NCBI GenBank assembly: GCA_001890945.1
Contig: MLAX01000004.1
Coordinates: 1-64,000 of the forward strand
From: Alphaproteobacteria bacterium AO1-B
GTDB taxonomy: Bacteria; Pseudomonadota; Alphaproteobacteria; Rhizobiales; Stappiaceae
Direction of reading: 5' to 3'
DNA: 64,000 bases
The notes beneath the pieces were generated by a model that worked only from the letters and a program-made list of their open reading frames with translations, was not told the DNA's origin and searched no databases. Position 1 is the stretch's first letter; the number at the start of each line of letters is the position of its first letter. Position numbers and translations under genes: made by a program. Below are positions 1 to 8,960 of the stretch, piece by piece.

Positions 1-77
<77 letters not shown>

Positions 78-99
78 AATCCCAACAAAATAAACAAAA

Positions 100-117
100 C
101 CTCGCTCTTTAGCGGGG
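100..117 (+). terminator. possible terminator of the initiator tRNA gene
   Basis: A 7-bp hairpin (CCTCGCT, loop CTTT, AGCGGGG, with one G-T wobble) lies 23 bases after the tRNA. It lacks a clear run of T, so its function as an intrinsic terminator is only inferred from position. Confidence 0.4.
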
Positions 118-278
118 ATATGCGCGTTGTGGTGGGCGCACGGAACTCCTCGCAGAGGCCAAAACCCCAATCCGCTCAAACAAAAGGGTAAATGCTAAGG
201 CGATATTTCCGGAAATGATTGGGTCTCGGCCGCCCATTTTCAGGTTGCCCCAATCCTAGCTAAAAATTCATTCGAACA

Positions 279-1217
279 TCAAGAAACCGGCCTAATCATT
301 GCTGCCCGTATTTCGGAAATGCGTTCGCCAAGCGTATCGGAAAATTCCTTAGCCACGATAGATATCGGTCTATGGGTCGGAGTCAGTATGGACAGATTGT
401 TTTGGATCCGAGGCCGAAAGGGTCTGAAGACTATCAGTGGAGGACCAAAACCATGCTTGTATATTTCTTGAGTTTTGAATGCTGTCACCATATCGCAAAT
501 GAGCGCACAAAGGCCAGCTTCCACGAACTTTAGACCAGGTTTGGATGTTTGGAGTTCAAATCGTTGATTTAATTGGACGCCAGTATCACGAAACCGATCC
601 AAGGTTTGCTTGTGACTGCGGTGTTCTGGATGGAGCAGAGCAAGCGGGTACCCATCGAGATCGGCCGGTGTGATAACTTCTTTAGATGCCAGTGGATCTG
701 AAGAGGAAAGTGCACACATGCACTCCAGTTCGAAATCAACTTGATCAAAAGAACTCCTAATCCTGGGGGTTTCAGCAATCCCGATGTCAAAGTGTTGCGC
801 TGCGATCAGGTCTTCGATTTCTGAAGAAGACTTGCTGGCTAGCGCGATATTCACTTTTGTCTTATCGGACAAAAAACGTGATATTACATCAGGCAAAAAG
901 TCTTCCGCTACTTCCGGAATACAAGCGATACGCAGCTGACCTTGTTCTCGATTGGCAAGTCCACGCAAGGTACGCTTGGAAATTTCGAGGCGCTTCAGAA
1001 TAGCGTCCGCTTCCTCTAGGAAGAATTCAGCTTCGGGTGTGGGCACAAGCCGACCCTGTTCCCTGACAAAAAGTTTGAGTTCGAGTTCGGTTTCCAGGCC
1101 GGATATCGTTGAACTGATGGCCGGTTGCGTTCGCCCAAGCGTTCGTGCGGCTTCAGATATTGATCCGCACCGCATGACTTCCCGAAAGGTCGCAAGCTGC
1201 CTGATTGAAAGGTTCAT
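279..1217 (-). CDS. LysR-family transcriptional regulator
   Basis: A 312-residue protein of the usual LysR length. The N-terminal winged helix-turn-helix covers about residues 3-62 (SISEAARTLGRTQPAISSTI is the HTH core), followed by a type-2 periplasmic-binding-like effector domain from about residue 90. It is on the same strand as the creatininase-family gene 174 bases upstream of it, so both may respond to one nitrogen compound; that link is inference from position only. The stretch is slightly more AT-rich than the rest of the window. The effector cannot be told from the sequence. Confidence 0.9.
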   Translation of the reverse strand: MNLSIRQLATFREVMRCGSISEAARTLGRTQPAISSTISGLETELELKLFVREQGRLVPTPEAEFFLEEADAILKRLEISKRTLRGLANREQGQLRIACIPEVAEDFLPDVISRFLSDKTKVNIALASKSSSEIEDLIAAQHFDIGIAETPRIRSSFDQVDFELECMCALSSSDPLASKEVITPADLDGYPLALLHPEHRSHKQTLDRFRDTGVQLNQRFELQTSKPGLKFVEAGLCALICDMVTAFKTQEIYKHGFGPPLIVFRPFRPRIQNNLSILTPTHRPISIVAKEFSDTLGERISEIRAAMIRPVS

Positions 1218-1391
1218 AGATGCTCTATGTTACAATCCGCAAATCCCCTCACACTGTGGAACTGAATTTAACCACCGTCAACTGCTTGTCGTTGTTGGAA
1301 AAATCCAATTTATAGCAATCGCGAAAAGCATTCTGAACATTACTCAGTATACTTTCCGTTGTGAAATATACGTTGGGAAGTCGTTCATTTA

Positions 1392-2189
1392 TTAACGGTG
1401 CTTAAGCCGCTGAAGATCATAACTTTGCACATCTTCTAAGAGTTCGATAAAGGCGTGAGCCGCGTGATTCAGTGATTGCTGCCCCTTTTCTACGGTCGCT
1501 GCAGAAGCGTTGCCTTGAGTGCCGTGCGGGTTGAGGTCTTGTGCTTTCCAGCCGAACTGGGCCTTCCCGTGCCCTCTTAAATGTCTAAATTCTTTGAGAA
1601 AATTCTGTTGTTCCGATGAGAAGTCCTGTGAAAGTTCCATCCGCACTAAATCAGGCCGGATAGCAAGCATGAGCGACGTTTCAATGTCACCGCCGTGGAT
1701 GCCGTAGGTAAATTCGTCCTCCGGAAAAAGACCTTCTGGCTGTCCAAAGCGGAGCCAGTTCGTTCCAAGCACAAACATGTCGTGCCGAATGCGCAGTTCC
1801 CGGCTCACAATATCAATCACGGGAACATTACCGCCGTGGGAATTGATGATAACCAGTTTCCGTATTCCGGTACGGGCGACCGACTCACCGATCTCTATCC
1901 AGCAATTGGTAAGGGTGTCCCAGGTGAGCGTAAGGGTTCCCGGATAATCGATGTGTTCGTCTGATTTTCCGATAGTCTGTACAGGAAGGAATGTCACTGG
2001 AAGGTGCTTAGGAAGAAGCTCAATTACCCGTTGGATCTGACCCTCGGCGAGCGTAGTGTCCGTCGAGAGTGGCAAATGTGGCCCATGCTGCTCAATTGCC
2101 GCCACAGGCAGGACTGCGATCCAGTCTTCGGTGCCGGCACCTTTGAAGTCCTCTGTTGTCATCTCATGCCAGAAACGTTCGGGCAGCAT
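1392..2189 (-). CDS. creatininase family protein (creatinine amidohydrolase-like)
   Basis: 265 residues, the normal length of the family. Metal-ligand motifs of creatininases are visible: VAAIEQHGPHLPLSTD near residue 30 (Glu, His and Asp ligands), NSHGGN near residue 117, and a later IHGGDIETS with the Glu ligand. These are metal-dependent cyclic-amide hydrolases; members act on creatinine, on formamide intermediates of riboflavin or F420 synthesis, or on peptides in mycofactocin clusters. No partner gene here fixes the substrate. The start is supported by AGGA about 8 bases upstream of the ATG. The LysR gene follows on the same strand. Confidence 0.85.
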   Translation of the reverse strand: MLPERFWHEMTTEDFKGAGTEDWIAVLPVAAIEQHGPHLPLSTDTTLAEGQIQRVIELLPKHLPVTFLPVQTIGKSDEHIDYPGTLTLTWDTLTNCWIEIGESVARTGIRKLVIINSHGGNVPVIDIVSRELRIRHDMFVLGTNWLRFGQPEGLFPEDEFTYGIHGGDIETSLMLAIRPDLVRMELSQDFSSEQQNFLKEFRHLRGHGKAQFGWKAQDLNPHGTQGNASAATVEKGQQSLNHAAHAFIELLEDVQSYDLQRLKHR

Positions 2190-2342
2190 TCTTGGTATCC
2201 TGATTCTAAGTCTCGCCTTCTTGATACCCGATTTTCTGGTGTCTGACGAAAATGGGCGCCGAATAATCCTCGCGAAGTTTTGATCTCGAATTCTTAATGC
2301 AAATTAACAAATTGGCGATGTTTTTCGGGGATATATGGCCCG

Positions 2343-3368
2343 ATGATCGGCGCACTTTTATCCAACACGCCGGCGAACCTATTGAGAAGCAGCGGTGTCG
2401 CTGGTGACGCGGCTCCCGGTTCTGAGGAGACAGCCCAGAACCGGGACGGTGGTGCTGTGCGCGACAGTCAGGCGAGCCCAAGGGCTATTGCTGTCCGGGC
2501 GGGGGCGACCACCCTTTTAACGCCGCAAGCAATCCTTGCCTTGCAAGAAACCGATGAATCGGACGCCCCAGCGCGCCGAAAATCCCAGGCGGAACCGTTA
2601 GGTAATGGGCGCCAATTATCTGAAGAAAGTGGCCAGGACCAATCTCAGAAGTCCGGCGATACTGTGAGTGCTGGTGCAGCGCAATCAGCCGGCGCGCAAT
2701 TGCCTGCTAACCCTGCGTCTTCTGGTCAGGATGCGGCACAGCAGACAGAGCCGGACGACGATGCAGATGGAGATGGCCTGACGGAGGGCGAAGAAAAACA
2801 GGTTCAGGAACTGAAGCAAAGAGACCGTGAAGTCCGAGCACACGAGCAGGCTCATGCCCGGGTGGGCGGTGCTTATGCAAGTGCGCCGACCTACACCTTC
2901 CAGCAAGGCCCTGACGGCAAGCGTTATGCCGTTGGCGGTGAGGTTCAGATCGATACCTCAACAGAACGCACACCTGAGGCAACGATCCGGAAGATGCGCG
3001 TGGTGATCAGCGCTGCTCTGGCCCCGGCCGAACCCTCTGGCCAAGACCTTAGAGTTGCGCAACAGGCACGTTCGCAATTGTCTGAGGCTCAAGCTGAGCT
3101 GCGTCAACAAAAGCTGGAAGAGTTGCGCGGCGATGAAACATCAGAAGTCTCGGGTGTTGAGAACAGCTCGGCGAGCAGGAATAACCCATCTGAAAATGTG
3201 GCCAGTGCCAATGAGGCAGAATCATCGGGCGACGCCAATTCCGACAATGAGGACGATACTAGCCGCTCCTCGCGTAACCGACCTGACGCCAGTGCAATAG
3301 AGGCGTACCAAGCAGCTTTGGAGCGGGCGAATGACTTGCAACAAGCAGCAGGATCGCTTTTTGCCTGA
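2343..3368 (+). CDS. SprA-related putative metalloprotease-fold protein
   Basis: 341 residues in three parts. Residues 1-140 are low-complexity and probably disordered (rich in S, G, A, Q, E). Residues about 140-235 form the conserved core: a Lys/Glu-rich helix, REVRAHEQAHARVGGAYA, a YTFQQGPDGKRYAVGGEV segment and a helix ending in RAALAP-like sequence. This order matches the SprA-related family, often annotated as putative metalloprotease. The zinc-type motif is HEQAH, a HExxH form. Residues 240-341 are again acidic and Ser/Asn-rich. No signal peptide is seen. The true function of the family is not established, and nothing nearby helps. Confidence 0.75.
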   Translation: MIGALLSNTPANLLRSSGVAGDAAPGSEETAQNRDGGAVRDSQASPRAIAVRAGATTLLTPQAILALQETDESDAPARRKSQAEPLGNGRQLSEESGQDQSQKSGDTVSAGAAQSAGAQLPANPASSGQDAAQQTEPDDDADGDGLTEGEEKQVQELKQRDREVRAHEQAHARVGGAYASAPTYTFQQGPDGKRYAVGGEVQIDTSTERTPEATIRKMRVVISAALAPAEPSGQDLRVAQQARSQLSEAQAELRQQKLEELRGDETSEVSGVENSSASRNNPSENVASANEAESSGDANSDNEDDTSRSSRNRPDASAIEAYQAALERANDLQQAAGSLFA

Positions 3369-3405
3369 AGACACCTTCTGCGGCATTCATGATACCAGCG
3401 TGATG

Positions 3406-4140
3406 CTAGAGTATTGCACCGGTGGCAAGACGGGCTGCCAATTCGAGACCATCTTCTGTGAGTGAAACAAGCCTCCGGCGAGTTCCGAAAGGTGAATGGT
3501 GGGTGGCAAGCTTGCGGTCGATCAGTTTCGCGATGGCGTCTTCTGCCTGGTTATTTGTGATCCCACAATCCTGGGAAATGCCGTCTATTGTCCGGACTGC
3601 CAAATCGCCCAATGCGCTTAAGACCGTTTTCTCAAGATCGCTCAGCGACCGGCCTGTTTGGCCGAGTTTTGGCGGCAGAGGACTGTTTTGATCAATAACT
3701 GCGGCTTCTTCCTTTTGTAGTTTATAGGCGAGATTGTCCTTTAGCTCCTGAATTTGAACTTCCGCGCGCTGTTGGCTGTCTGCCATCTTGTTAGTCAGCT
3801 CGTTGATGACGCGATCCGACAATGTCGACAGAAAGGCCTTTGCCGAGAAACCGGCCAATATGCAGAAGCCTCCAAAAATGAGATAGGCCTCAGTGTTTTC
3901 GCCGTTTTTAACTTCGTTCAGGATGTTCGATTGTAGAAGTGACAGGAAAAGGGGAACAGTGAAAGCGGCGATGATACCGACCATCGCAAAACCGGCCATA
4001 CCGAACCGAACCTGCGTAGAAGCGGTCTTTGATGTGGTTAGAAATGCAGCGATGCCACCCAACCCACCTGCGATCACGATCGTCAGGCTCAATGGCAAAA
4101 GTGCTTCCAGGAATGAGATAATATCCGCCATGGGTTTCAA
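3406..4140 (-). CDS. three-TM protein with C-terminal winged-helix domain
   Basis: 244 residues. Three hydrophobic segments (about 12-34, 46-70 and 85-106) are followed by a coiled coil rich in K, E and Q (about 115-148), then a domain from about 165 to 240 with a MarR-like winged-helix look (TIDGISQDCGITNNQAEDAI, then RRRLVSLTEDGLELA). The three-TM plus helix layout resembles the YEATS-like-associated three-TM family, but I am not certain. The gene is alone, convergent with the gene at 2343-3368. Start could be Met1 or Met4; neither has a strong Shine-Dalgarno. Confidence 0.7.
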   Translation of the reverse strand: MKPMADIISFLEALLPLSLTIVIAGGLGGIAAFLTTSKTASTQVRFGMAGFAMVGIIAAFTVPLFLSLLQSNILNEVKNGENTEAYLIFGGFCILAGFSAKAFLSTLSDRVINELTNKMADSQQRAEVQIQELKDNLAYKLQKEEAAVIDQNSPLPPKLGQTGRSLSDLEKTVLSALGDLAVRTIDGISQDCGITNNQAEDAIAKLIDRKLATHHSPFGTRRRLVSLTEDGLELAARLATGAIL

Positions 4141-4373
4141 TGACAGTCAGTGCTGCCGCGGCCTTGAGATCATACGTTCACCTGAAGAGACGCTTGAGCC
4201 GAGCTGACGTGAAACTGCCCTTCCAAGGCTTCTGAGCTGCGGCAAGTTTTATGCGCAGATCACGCTTGTGGGATGTCGATATTCAGACTGTCATTTGACG
4301 GTTAAATAACTTGGTTAGGTTTCCCCCGTTCAAGATGAACGATTTGAATGAATCTGCGTTCGGGGATCCCTTA

Positions 4374-4892
4374 ATGCCTTTCAACTACAAAAAGAGCATT
4401 ACATTCCGGCTGTTACAGGCCGCCAAAGCACAGCGCGCCCGGTCGGGTGCGCATCTGATGCGGATCGGTTTGCATCCAGGGCAAGAGCTTGTTTTGAAGG
4501 TTTTGGCGGATGCCGACGGCCGGACGATGAGCCAGCTTGCTTTGGCCCTTGGGGTTCAGCCGCCGACGGTCACCAAAATGGTTACCCGGCTCTCCAGTCA
4601 GGGGTATGTCCGCCGTCAGGTGTCAGATTCAGACGGCCGCCTTGCACGTGTCTATCTGACAGAAACTGGCCGGGACCTGGTTGTCTCTGTCGATAAAGCC
4701 TGGAAGCGCTTGGAACGTGAGGCGATGGCGGGCATCGAAGACAAGGATCGTAAGAAACTGCGCAAGCTTTTGCGGCAGGTTGAAAAAAATATGTCTGTCT
4801 CGGTTGATGATGACCCGGATCACGACGAAGATCTGGAACCCGACGAAGCGGACACAGCGAGCAAAGCCAATAAGGAATTGACTGCCGCTTGA
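4374..4892 (+). CDS. MarR-family transcriptional regulator
   Basis: With the start chosen here the protein has 172 residues. The winged helix-turn-helix is clear: TMSQLALALGVQPPTVTKMV as the recognition region, then the wing SDSDGRLARVYLTETG. The C-terminal 25 residues are very acidic. The frame stays open upstream to a TTG at 4311 and has another ATG at 4335; 4374 is preferred because GGGGA lies 7 bases before it and helix 1 then begins near the N-terminus as usual. It is convergent with the chromate transporter gene; no target is evident. Confidence 0.88.
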   Translation: MPFNYKKSITFRLLQAAKAQRARSGAHLMRIGLHPGQELVLKVLADADGRTMSQLALALGVQPPTVTKMVTRLSSQGYVRRQVSDSDGRLARVYLTETGRDLVVSVDKAWKRLEREAMAGIEDKDRKKLRKLLRQVEKNMSVSVDDDPDHDEDLEPDEADTASKANKELTAA

Positions 4893-4932
4893 TAGGGTGC
4901 GCTCAGCGCCACAATCTAAAACCAAGTGATTT

Positions 4933-6270
4933 TTAGCTGGTCAGCATTCTTGCGGCCAGACCGAGGGCGGCCGTTGTTCCGATCACTGTGAACATTCCGC
5001 ACTTAGCCCAAAAAACAAGCACGGCGGCGGCAACGGCGATCGCGAAAAGGATCGTGTCTAAGCTGCCGGGGGTCGGTGCAATAACTGTCACGGGACCAAT
5101 CGACGCGGTCTTTGTTTCAGTAAACAAGACATTGATTGCGAACCATACTGCAAGGTTCAAGACTGTGCCCGCAACGGCAGCAGTGATCGCTGACAGAGCG
5201 CTTGCCAAATACGCATTCCCATACAGCCGCTCCATCCAGGGGGCGCCGGCCAAAACGAACAAAAAGCTTGGCACAAACGTTACCCAGGTGGTCATTGCTG
5301 CTGCGAGTAACGCCATAGTTATCGGTGTGAGCGGTCCTGGGTTCTGCCAGCCTCCCAGGAACCCGACGAATTGCGTCACCAGAATGAGTGGGCCCGGAGT
5401 TGTTTCGGCAAGGCCGAGGCCATCCAGCATTTGACCCGCAGTTAACCAGCCTTTTGTGTCAACAGCGACTTGGGCCATGTAACTGAGGAGTGCATAGGCT
5501 CCCCCAAAACTGACCACAGCAAGAGTTGCAAAGAAACCTGCAACATCAACGAGGACGGACTGGGGTGTCAGCAATAGAGCAGCCAGGAACGGCGGCGTCA
5601 GCCAAACAAACCCTCCGATTACGAGCGTCTTGAGCGTGTTGATGGCAGATGGATGAGACTGCGATGTGTCTGCCGGCCGCTCTTTTTCTTCTTCCCGCTT
5701 GCCAAAGAAAAGCCCGATAGCTCCGGCTGTGATGATGACCAACGGAAAGGGAACTGCGAAGAAAAACAGGGCGCAAAACGAAAGACCGCATAGTAGCCAG
5801 CTTAATCGGGTCTTTAGTGCCTTTGCGCCAATCCGGAACAACGCTTGCAGCACGATTGCCAGCACTCCGGCTTTGATGCCGTAGAACAGCGCGTTGATAA
5901 TCTGGGTTTCGCCATATGCCGCATAGATATAGCTCACGACAGCCATGGTGAGAGCGCCGGGTAAGATAAATAGCAAACCGGCGATCAGCCCACCCAAAGT
6001 CTTGCCAGTCAACCAGCCACAATAGGTTGCCAGTTGCTGGGCTTCCGGACCGGGCAGAAGCATGCAGTAATTCAAGGCATGAAGAAAACGTTCTTCGGAA
6101 AGCCATTTACGGGTTTCGACAAACTCCTGGTGCATCACCGAGATTTGCGCCGCGGGGCCACCAAAAGACAAAAGCCCAACTTTTGACGCGACTTTCGTCA
6201 CCTCCATAAGAGACGGCAAGTTGTCATTGTGGTTTTCGTTATTTTTGTTGGTGTCGGGACTGACTGACAT
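4933..6270 (-). CDS. chrA: chromate transporter ChrA
   Basis: 445 residues from the chosen ATG. It is the bidomain long form of the CHR family: two homologous halves, each starting with a segment of the type KVGLLSFGGPAAQISVMH (first half) and FFATLAVVSFGGAYALLSY (second half), with about ten membrane segments. ChrA exports chromate taken up through sulfate transporters; some members act on other oxyanions. The first half also has NYCMLLPGPEAQQLATY, a typical CHR motif. An upstream in-frame ATG at 6291 would add seven residues but has no ribosome site; at 6270 a GGA lies 7 bases upstream. No chrB regulator is adjacent. Confidence 0.93.
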   Translation of the reverse strand: MSVSPDTNKNNENHNDNLPSLMEVTKVASKVGLLSFGGPAAQISVMHQEFVETRKWLSEERFLHALNYCMLLPGPEAQQLATYCGWLTGKTLGGLIAGLLFILPGALTMAVVSYIYAAYGETQIINALFYGIKAGVLAIVLQALFRIGAKALKTRLSWLLCGLSFCALFFFAVPFPLVIITAGAIGLFFGKREEEKERPADTSQSHPSAINTLKTLVIGGFVWLTPPFLAALLLTPQSVLVDVAGFFATLAVVSFGGAYALLSYMAQVAVDTKGWLTAGQMLDGLGLAETTPGPLILVTQFVGFLGGWQNPGPLTPITMALLAAAMTTWVTFVPSFLFVLAGAPWMERLYGNAYLASALSAITAAVAGTVLNLAVWFAINVLFTETKTASIGPVTVIAPTPGSLDTILFAIAVAAAVLVFWAKCGMFTVIGTTAALGLAARMLTS

Positions 6271-6441
6271 GTGGGATCCGGTCACGCGCATTGGTGTTTC
6301 GGTTTCCTAGTGCGCCTGTATGACCCCAGCAAGACAGAAGTCTTGGTGCCAAAGATTACAAAACGCTCATTTGAATTTTCTTGTAGCCGACCCACGTCAA
6401 AATCGAACGATCTAAATTTCAAGGAGAAAGAGAGGGCGGTT

Positions 6442-6672
6442 ATGTCCGGCCATACAATCGACAATGAACGAGGCGCTAAACGGGCTGAGGAACTGCGCAA
6501 ACGGTTCAATAAGGTCTCGACGGCTTCTCTTGGGCGCAGCGGACCGCGAAATCCATTCAATATGAATATTGGGCGGCGCTCAGATACTTCCCGGTATAAT
6601 TCTCAGAACAAAGCCTTGGCATTTTGGCTTGTCCTTGCACTTCTGGTTATGTCCGCGACGCTCTTTCTTTAA
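6442..6672 (+). CDS. small single-TM membrane protein, unknown function
   Basis: 76 residues beginning at an ATG after a purine-rich AAGGAGAAAGAGAGG stretch. The N-terminal two thirds are basic and polar (RGAKRAEELRKRFNKV, then SLGRSGPRNPFN); residues about 57-75 form one hydrophobic segment ending at the C-terminus, so it looks tail-anchored. I do not recognise a family. The reading frame continues upstream to 6271 but without a better start. The neighbour downstream is convergent ogt. Confidence 0.55.
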   Translation: MSGHTIDNERGAKRAEELRKRFNKVSTASLGRSGPRNPFNMNIGRRSDTSRYNSQNKALAFWLVLALLVMSATLFL

Positions 6673-6694
6673 CGCGTAAGCCTCAGAATGCGGG

Positions 6695-7150
6695 CTAAAT
6701 CAAAAAAGGAAAGCCGCCCTCGAGTTTGAGAAGCGCAATTTTTGTCTCAGTGCCGCCAGAACCGGAATAACCGCCGAGCCCGTTGGCAGACAAAATCCTG
6801 TGACATGGGATGATGACCGGGATCGGGTTGGCGCCGCAGGCTTGACCGATCGGTTGCCCATAAGTGTCCAGGTCACGGGCCAGGTCGCCATATGTTCGTG
6901 TCTCGCCGTACGGGATCTCCAGCATGGCCTTGAATACGGCCTGATGCAGATCACCGCCTTTGGGGCTCAGAGGCAAATCGAAGTTTTTCAAGTCTCCCTC
7001 CAAATAGGCTGACAACTGCCGGATAGTTTCTCGCAGAAGCGGCGTTTCCGCTTGGCTTGGCTCACCATTCCATTGTAGGTCGGTGATGGCGCCATCGGTT
7101 TCTGTCACGGTGAGGCAGCCCAGCCATGTTTCAATTCCTGCAACTGGCAT
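6695..7150 (-). CDS. ogt: methylated-DNA--[protein]-cysteine S-methyltransferase
   Basis: 151 residues, the size of Ogt/AGT proteins. The active-site motif PVIIPCHRIL puts the acceptor Cys at 116, and the preceding helix-turn-helix YGETRTYGDLARDL and the Asn-hinge region ANPIPV are present. The protein removes the methyl group from O6-methylguanine to its own Cys in a single-turnover reaction. AAGGA lies 5 bases before the ATG. There is no fused Ada regulator domain. It diverges from the exporter gene at 7262. Confidence 0.95.
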   Translation of the reverse strand: MPVAGIETWLGCLTVTETDGAITDLQWNGEPSQAETPLLRETIRQLSAYLEGDLKNFDLPLSPKGGDLHQAVFKAMLEIPYGETRTYGDLARDLDTYGQPIGQACGANPIPVIIPCHRILSANGLGGYSGSGGTETKIALLKLEGGFPFLI

Positions 7151-7261
7151 CTTGTATCCTTGTGGCCCTGCACCTGTTTCCCTAAGCCGAGGCAGGGCCG
7201 TTATCTGCGTTTTTGGTTCTCTTCAACACCAACTGCAGCATTTTAAAAAGGTCAACTGGCG

Positions 7262-8170
7262 ATGTCTGCAGTCTCGGGTCAAGGACAAAATGATGGCGGC
7301 GGTGCCAATACCACGGCTCCAATTGCCGGGATCGGGCTGATTATTCTTGCTTGCCTTTGTTTCTCCGTTCTGGATGCGACCGCAAAGTACCTGTCCGCAA
7401 GTCTGCCAACGCTTCAAATTGTTTGGGTGCGGTTTGTCAGCCATGTGGTTCTCGCCCTGGTTCTGTTTCAGGTTTGGAAGTCACCGCAGTATTTGCGTAC
7501 AGACCACTGGGGGCTCCAAATCGTGCGTGCCTTCTGTTTGTTAGGGACGACGATCTTTAATTTCTTGGCGGTTCGCTATCTGCAGCTTGCCGAAACGATG
7601 TCGATCATGTTCGCAGCGCCGTTTGTCATTACCGCTCTCGCCGGACCGTTTCTTGGGGAGTGGGCCGGAGTCCGGCGTTGGGCTGCCATTGTTGTCGGGT
7701 TCATTGGTGTACTCGTGGTGACTCGGCCGGGGCTTGGAGGGCTCCATTGGGCCGTCGTCTATTCACTGGCCGCTATGACCTTCTATGCCGTTTATGCGCT
7801 CCTTACCCGGAAATTGGCTGCGACCGACAGCTCCGCCGGAATGCTGATCATTTCAGGTGTCGTTGCAGCGGTTGCCATGGCACCTGTGGGCATTTCTGTG
7901 TGGCAAGCGCCAAATGGGCTTTGGGAGTGGACCTTGCTGGTTGCGACTGGGGCACTTGGCGGCGGAGGTCACTTTCTCTTCATTCTGGCACACCGTATGG
8001 CCCCAGCTCCGGTCCTTGCACCTTTGATTTATGTTCAGATCGTTTGGATGATTGTTCTTGGCTATCTGATTTTTGACGATGTTCCGACCGTGACGACGAT
8101 CCTGGGAGCATCGATTGTTGTCGCTTCCGGGCTTTACATCCTCTACCGGGAACAAGTGAAGGCATCCTAA
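7262..8170 (+). CDS. EamA/DMT-superfamily transporter
   Basis: 302 residues with ten predicted membrane segments arranged as two five-helix EamA repeats (about 20-150 and 165-295). The first repeat contains FSVLDATAKYLSASLPTLQIVWVR-like sequence and TIFNFLAVRYLQLAETMSIM, typical of the RhaT/EamA group often annotated as drug/metabolite or S-adenosylmethionine-type carriers. The substrate cannot be told. An AAGG lies about 9 bases before the ATG. It stands between divergent ogt and a separately started transpeptidase gene. Confidence 0.9.
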   Translation: MSAVSGQGQNDGGGANTTAPIAGIGLIILACLCFSVLDATAKYLSASLPTLQIVWVRFVSHVVLALVLFQVWKSPQYLRTDHWGLQIVRAFCLLGTTIFNFLAVRYLQLAETMSIMFAAPFVITALAGPFLGEWAGVRRWAAIVVGFIGVLVVTRPGLGGLHWAVVYSLAAMTFYAVYALLTRKLAATDSSAGMLIISGVVAAVAMAPVGISVWQAPNGLWEWTLLVATGALGGGGHFLFILAHRMAPAPVLAPLIYVQIVWMIVLGYLIFDDVPTVTTILGASIVVASGLYILYREQVKAS

Positions 8171-8280
8171 GCCGGAATTCCGGTGCCTCCCCTGTTGACC
8201 CTGCGCTGGAGTTGACGGCTTAATAATCCCAGATGTGAATTGTCAGGTCTCAATTGGCTGGATTGCCTGGGAGGATCGGG

Positions 8281-8925
8281 ATGGAATTTGATCGCCGGAC
8301 GCTGCTGAAGGGTGCAACGGTTGTTGCCGGAAGTATGGCATTGCCCACAGCTGCGCGCGCAAGTGCTGCAGCCAATGCCTATTTTACCGGATACCAGGAT
8401 GACAACGGGTATCGGTATCGCCGGACCAACTTCAAGAAGATTGATCCGGTCTGGCACCGTCAGATGGTCAAGTACTTCAGCCCGGAGCCTCCTGGCACTG
8501 TGGTGATCGATACCAACAACCATTTCCTTTATTGGGTCTGGGAAAACAATACTGCGCTCCGTTACGGGGTCGGAGTTGGCCGGGAAGGCTTCAAATGGTA
8601 CGGGCGTGCCCGCATTGATCGGAAGGCCTTATGGCCGCGCTGGGTGCCGCCTCCCGAAATGCTGAAACGCCAGCCTGAATTGCCGCGCAAAGTGGAAGGC
8701 GGGGCGGCGAACAACCCACTTGGGCCGCGGGCGCTTTATCTCTACCGCGATGGCGTTGACCTTGGATACCGTTTGCACAGCACCTTGGAGCCTTGGAGTA
8801 TCGGTCATGATGTGTCGAGTGGCTGTATCCGGATGTTCCCGGAAGATGTGATCGATCTCTACCAGCGCTGTCCGAAGGGCACAGGTGTACTGGTGCTGGA
8901 GCACCTTGGGGCAAATGCCGGTTGA
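8281..8925 (+). CDS. L,D-transpeptidase (YkuD family), probable Tat substrate
   Basis: 214 residues. The start has an excellent GGGAGGA about 6 bases upstream, which rules out the upstream in-frame codon at 8254. Residues 4-33 form a Tat-type signal (DRRTLLKGA followed by a hydrophobic run and ARA). The YkuD catalytic domain covers about 72-210, with His166 and the nucleophile Cys182 in DVSSGCIRM. Such enzymes act in the periplasm, making 3-3 peptidoglycan cross-links or attaching proteins to peptidoglycan. No lysin domain is present. The following OmpA-like lipoprotein gene is only 35 bases away, so both may form an envelope operon. Confidence 0.93.
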   Translation: MEFDRRTLLKGATVVAGSMALPTAARASAAANAYFTGYQDDNGYRYRRTNFKKIDPVWHRQMVKYFSPEPPGTVVIDTNNHFLYWVWENNTALRYGVGVGREGFKWYGRARIDRKALWPRWVPPPEMLKRQPELPRKVEGGAANNPLGPRALYLYRDGVDLGYRLHSTLEPWSIGHDVSSGCIRMFPEDVIDLYQRCPKGTGVLVLEHLGANAG

Positions 8926-8960
8926 ACCCGGTCATAAATGAAAAACAATTGGGGGCGTTT

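Noticed and set aside
78..278. Search for a repeat of the tRNA 3' end that would mark an integrated element
   Set aside because: I found no second copy of the tRNA end in the following 2.4 kb and no integrase gene.
2206..2481. 91-codon - strand frame across the gap between the creatininase-family gene and the SprA-like gene
   Set aside because: It overlaps the start of the SprA-like gene and has no family features or ribosome site.
8171..8183. Palindrome CCGGAATTCCGG after the EamA transporter gene
   Set aside because: It has no loop and no T run, so there is no basis to call it a terminator or operator.
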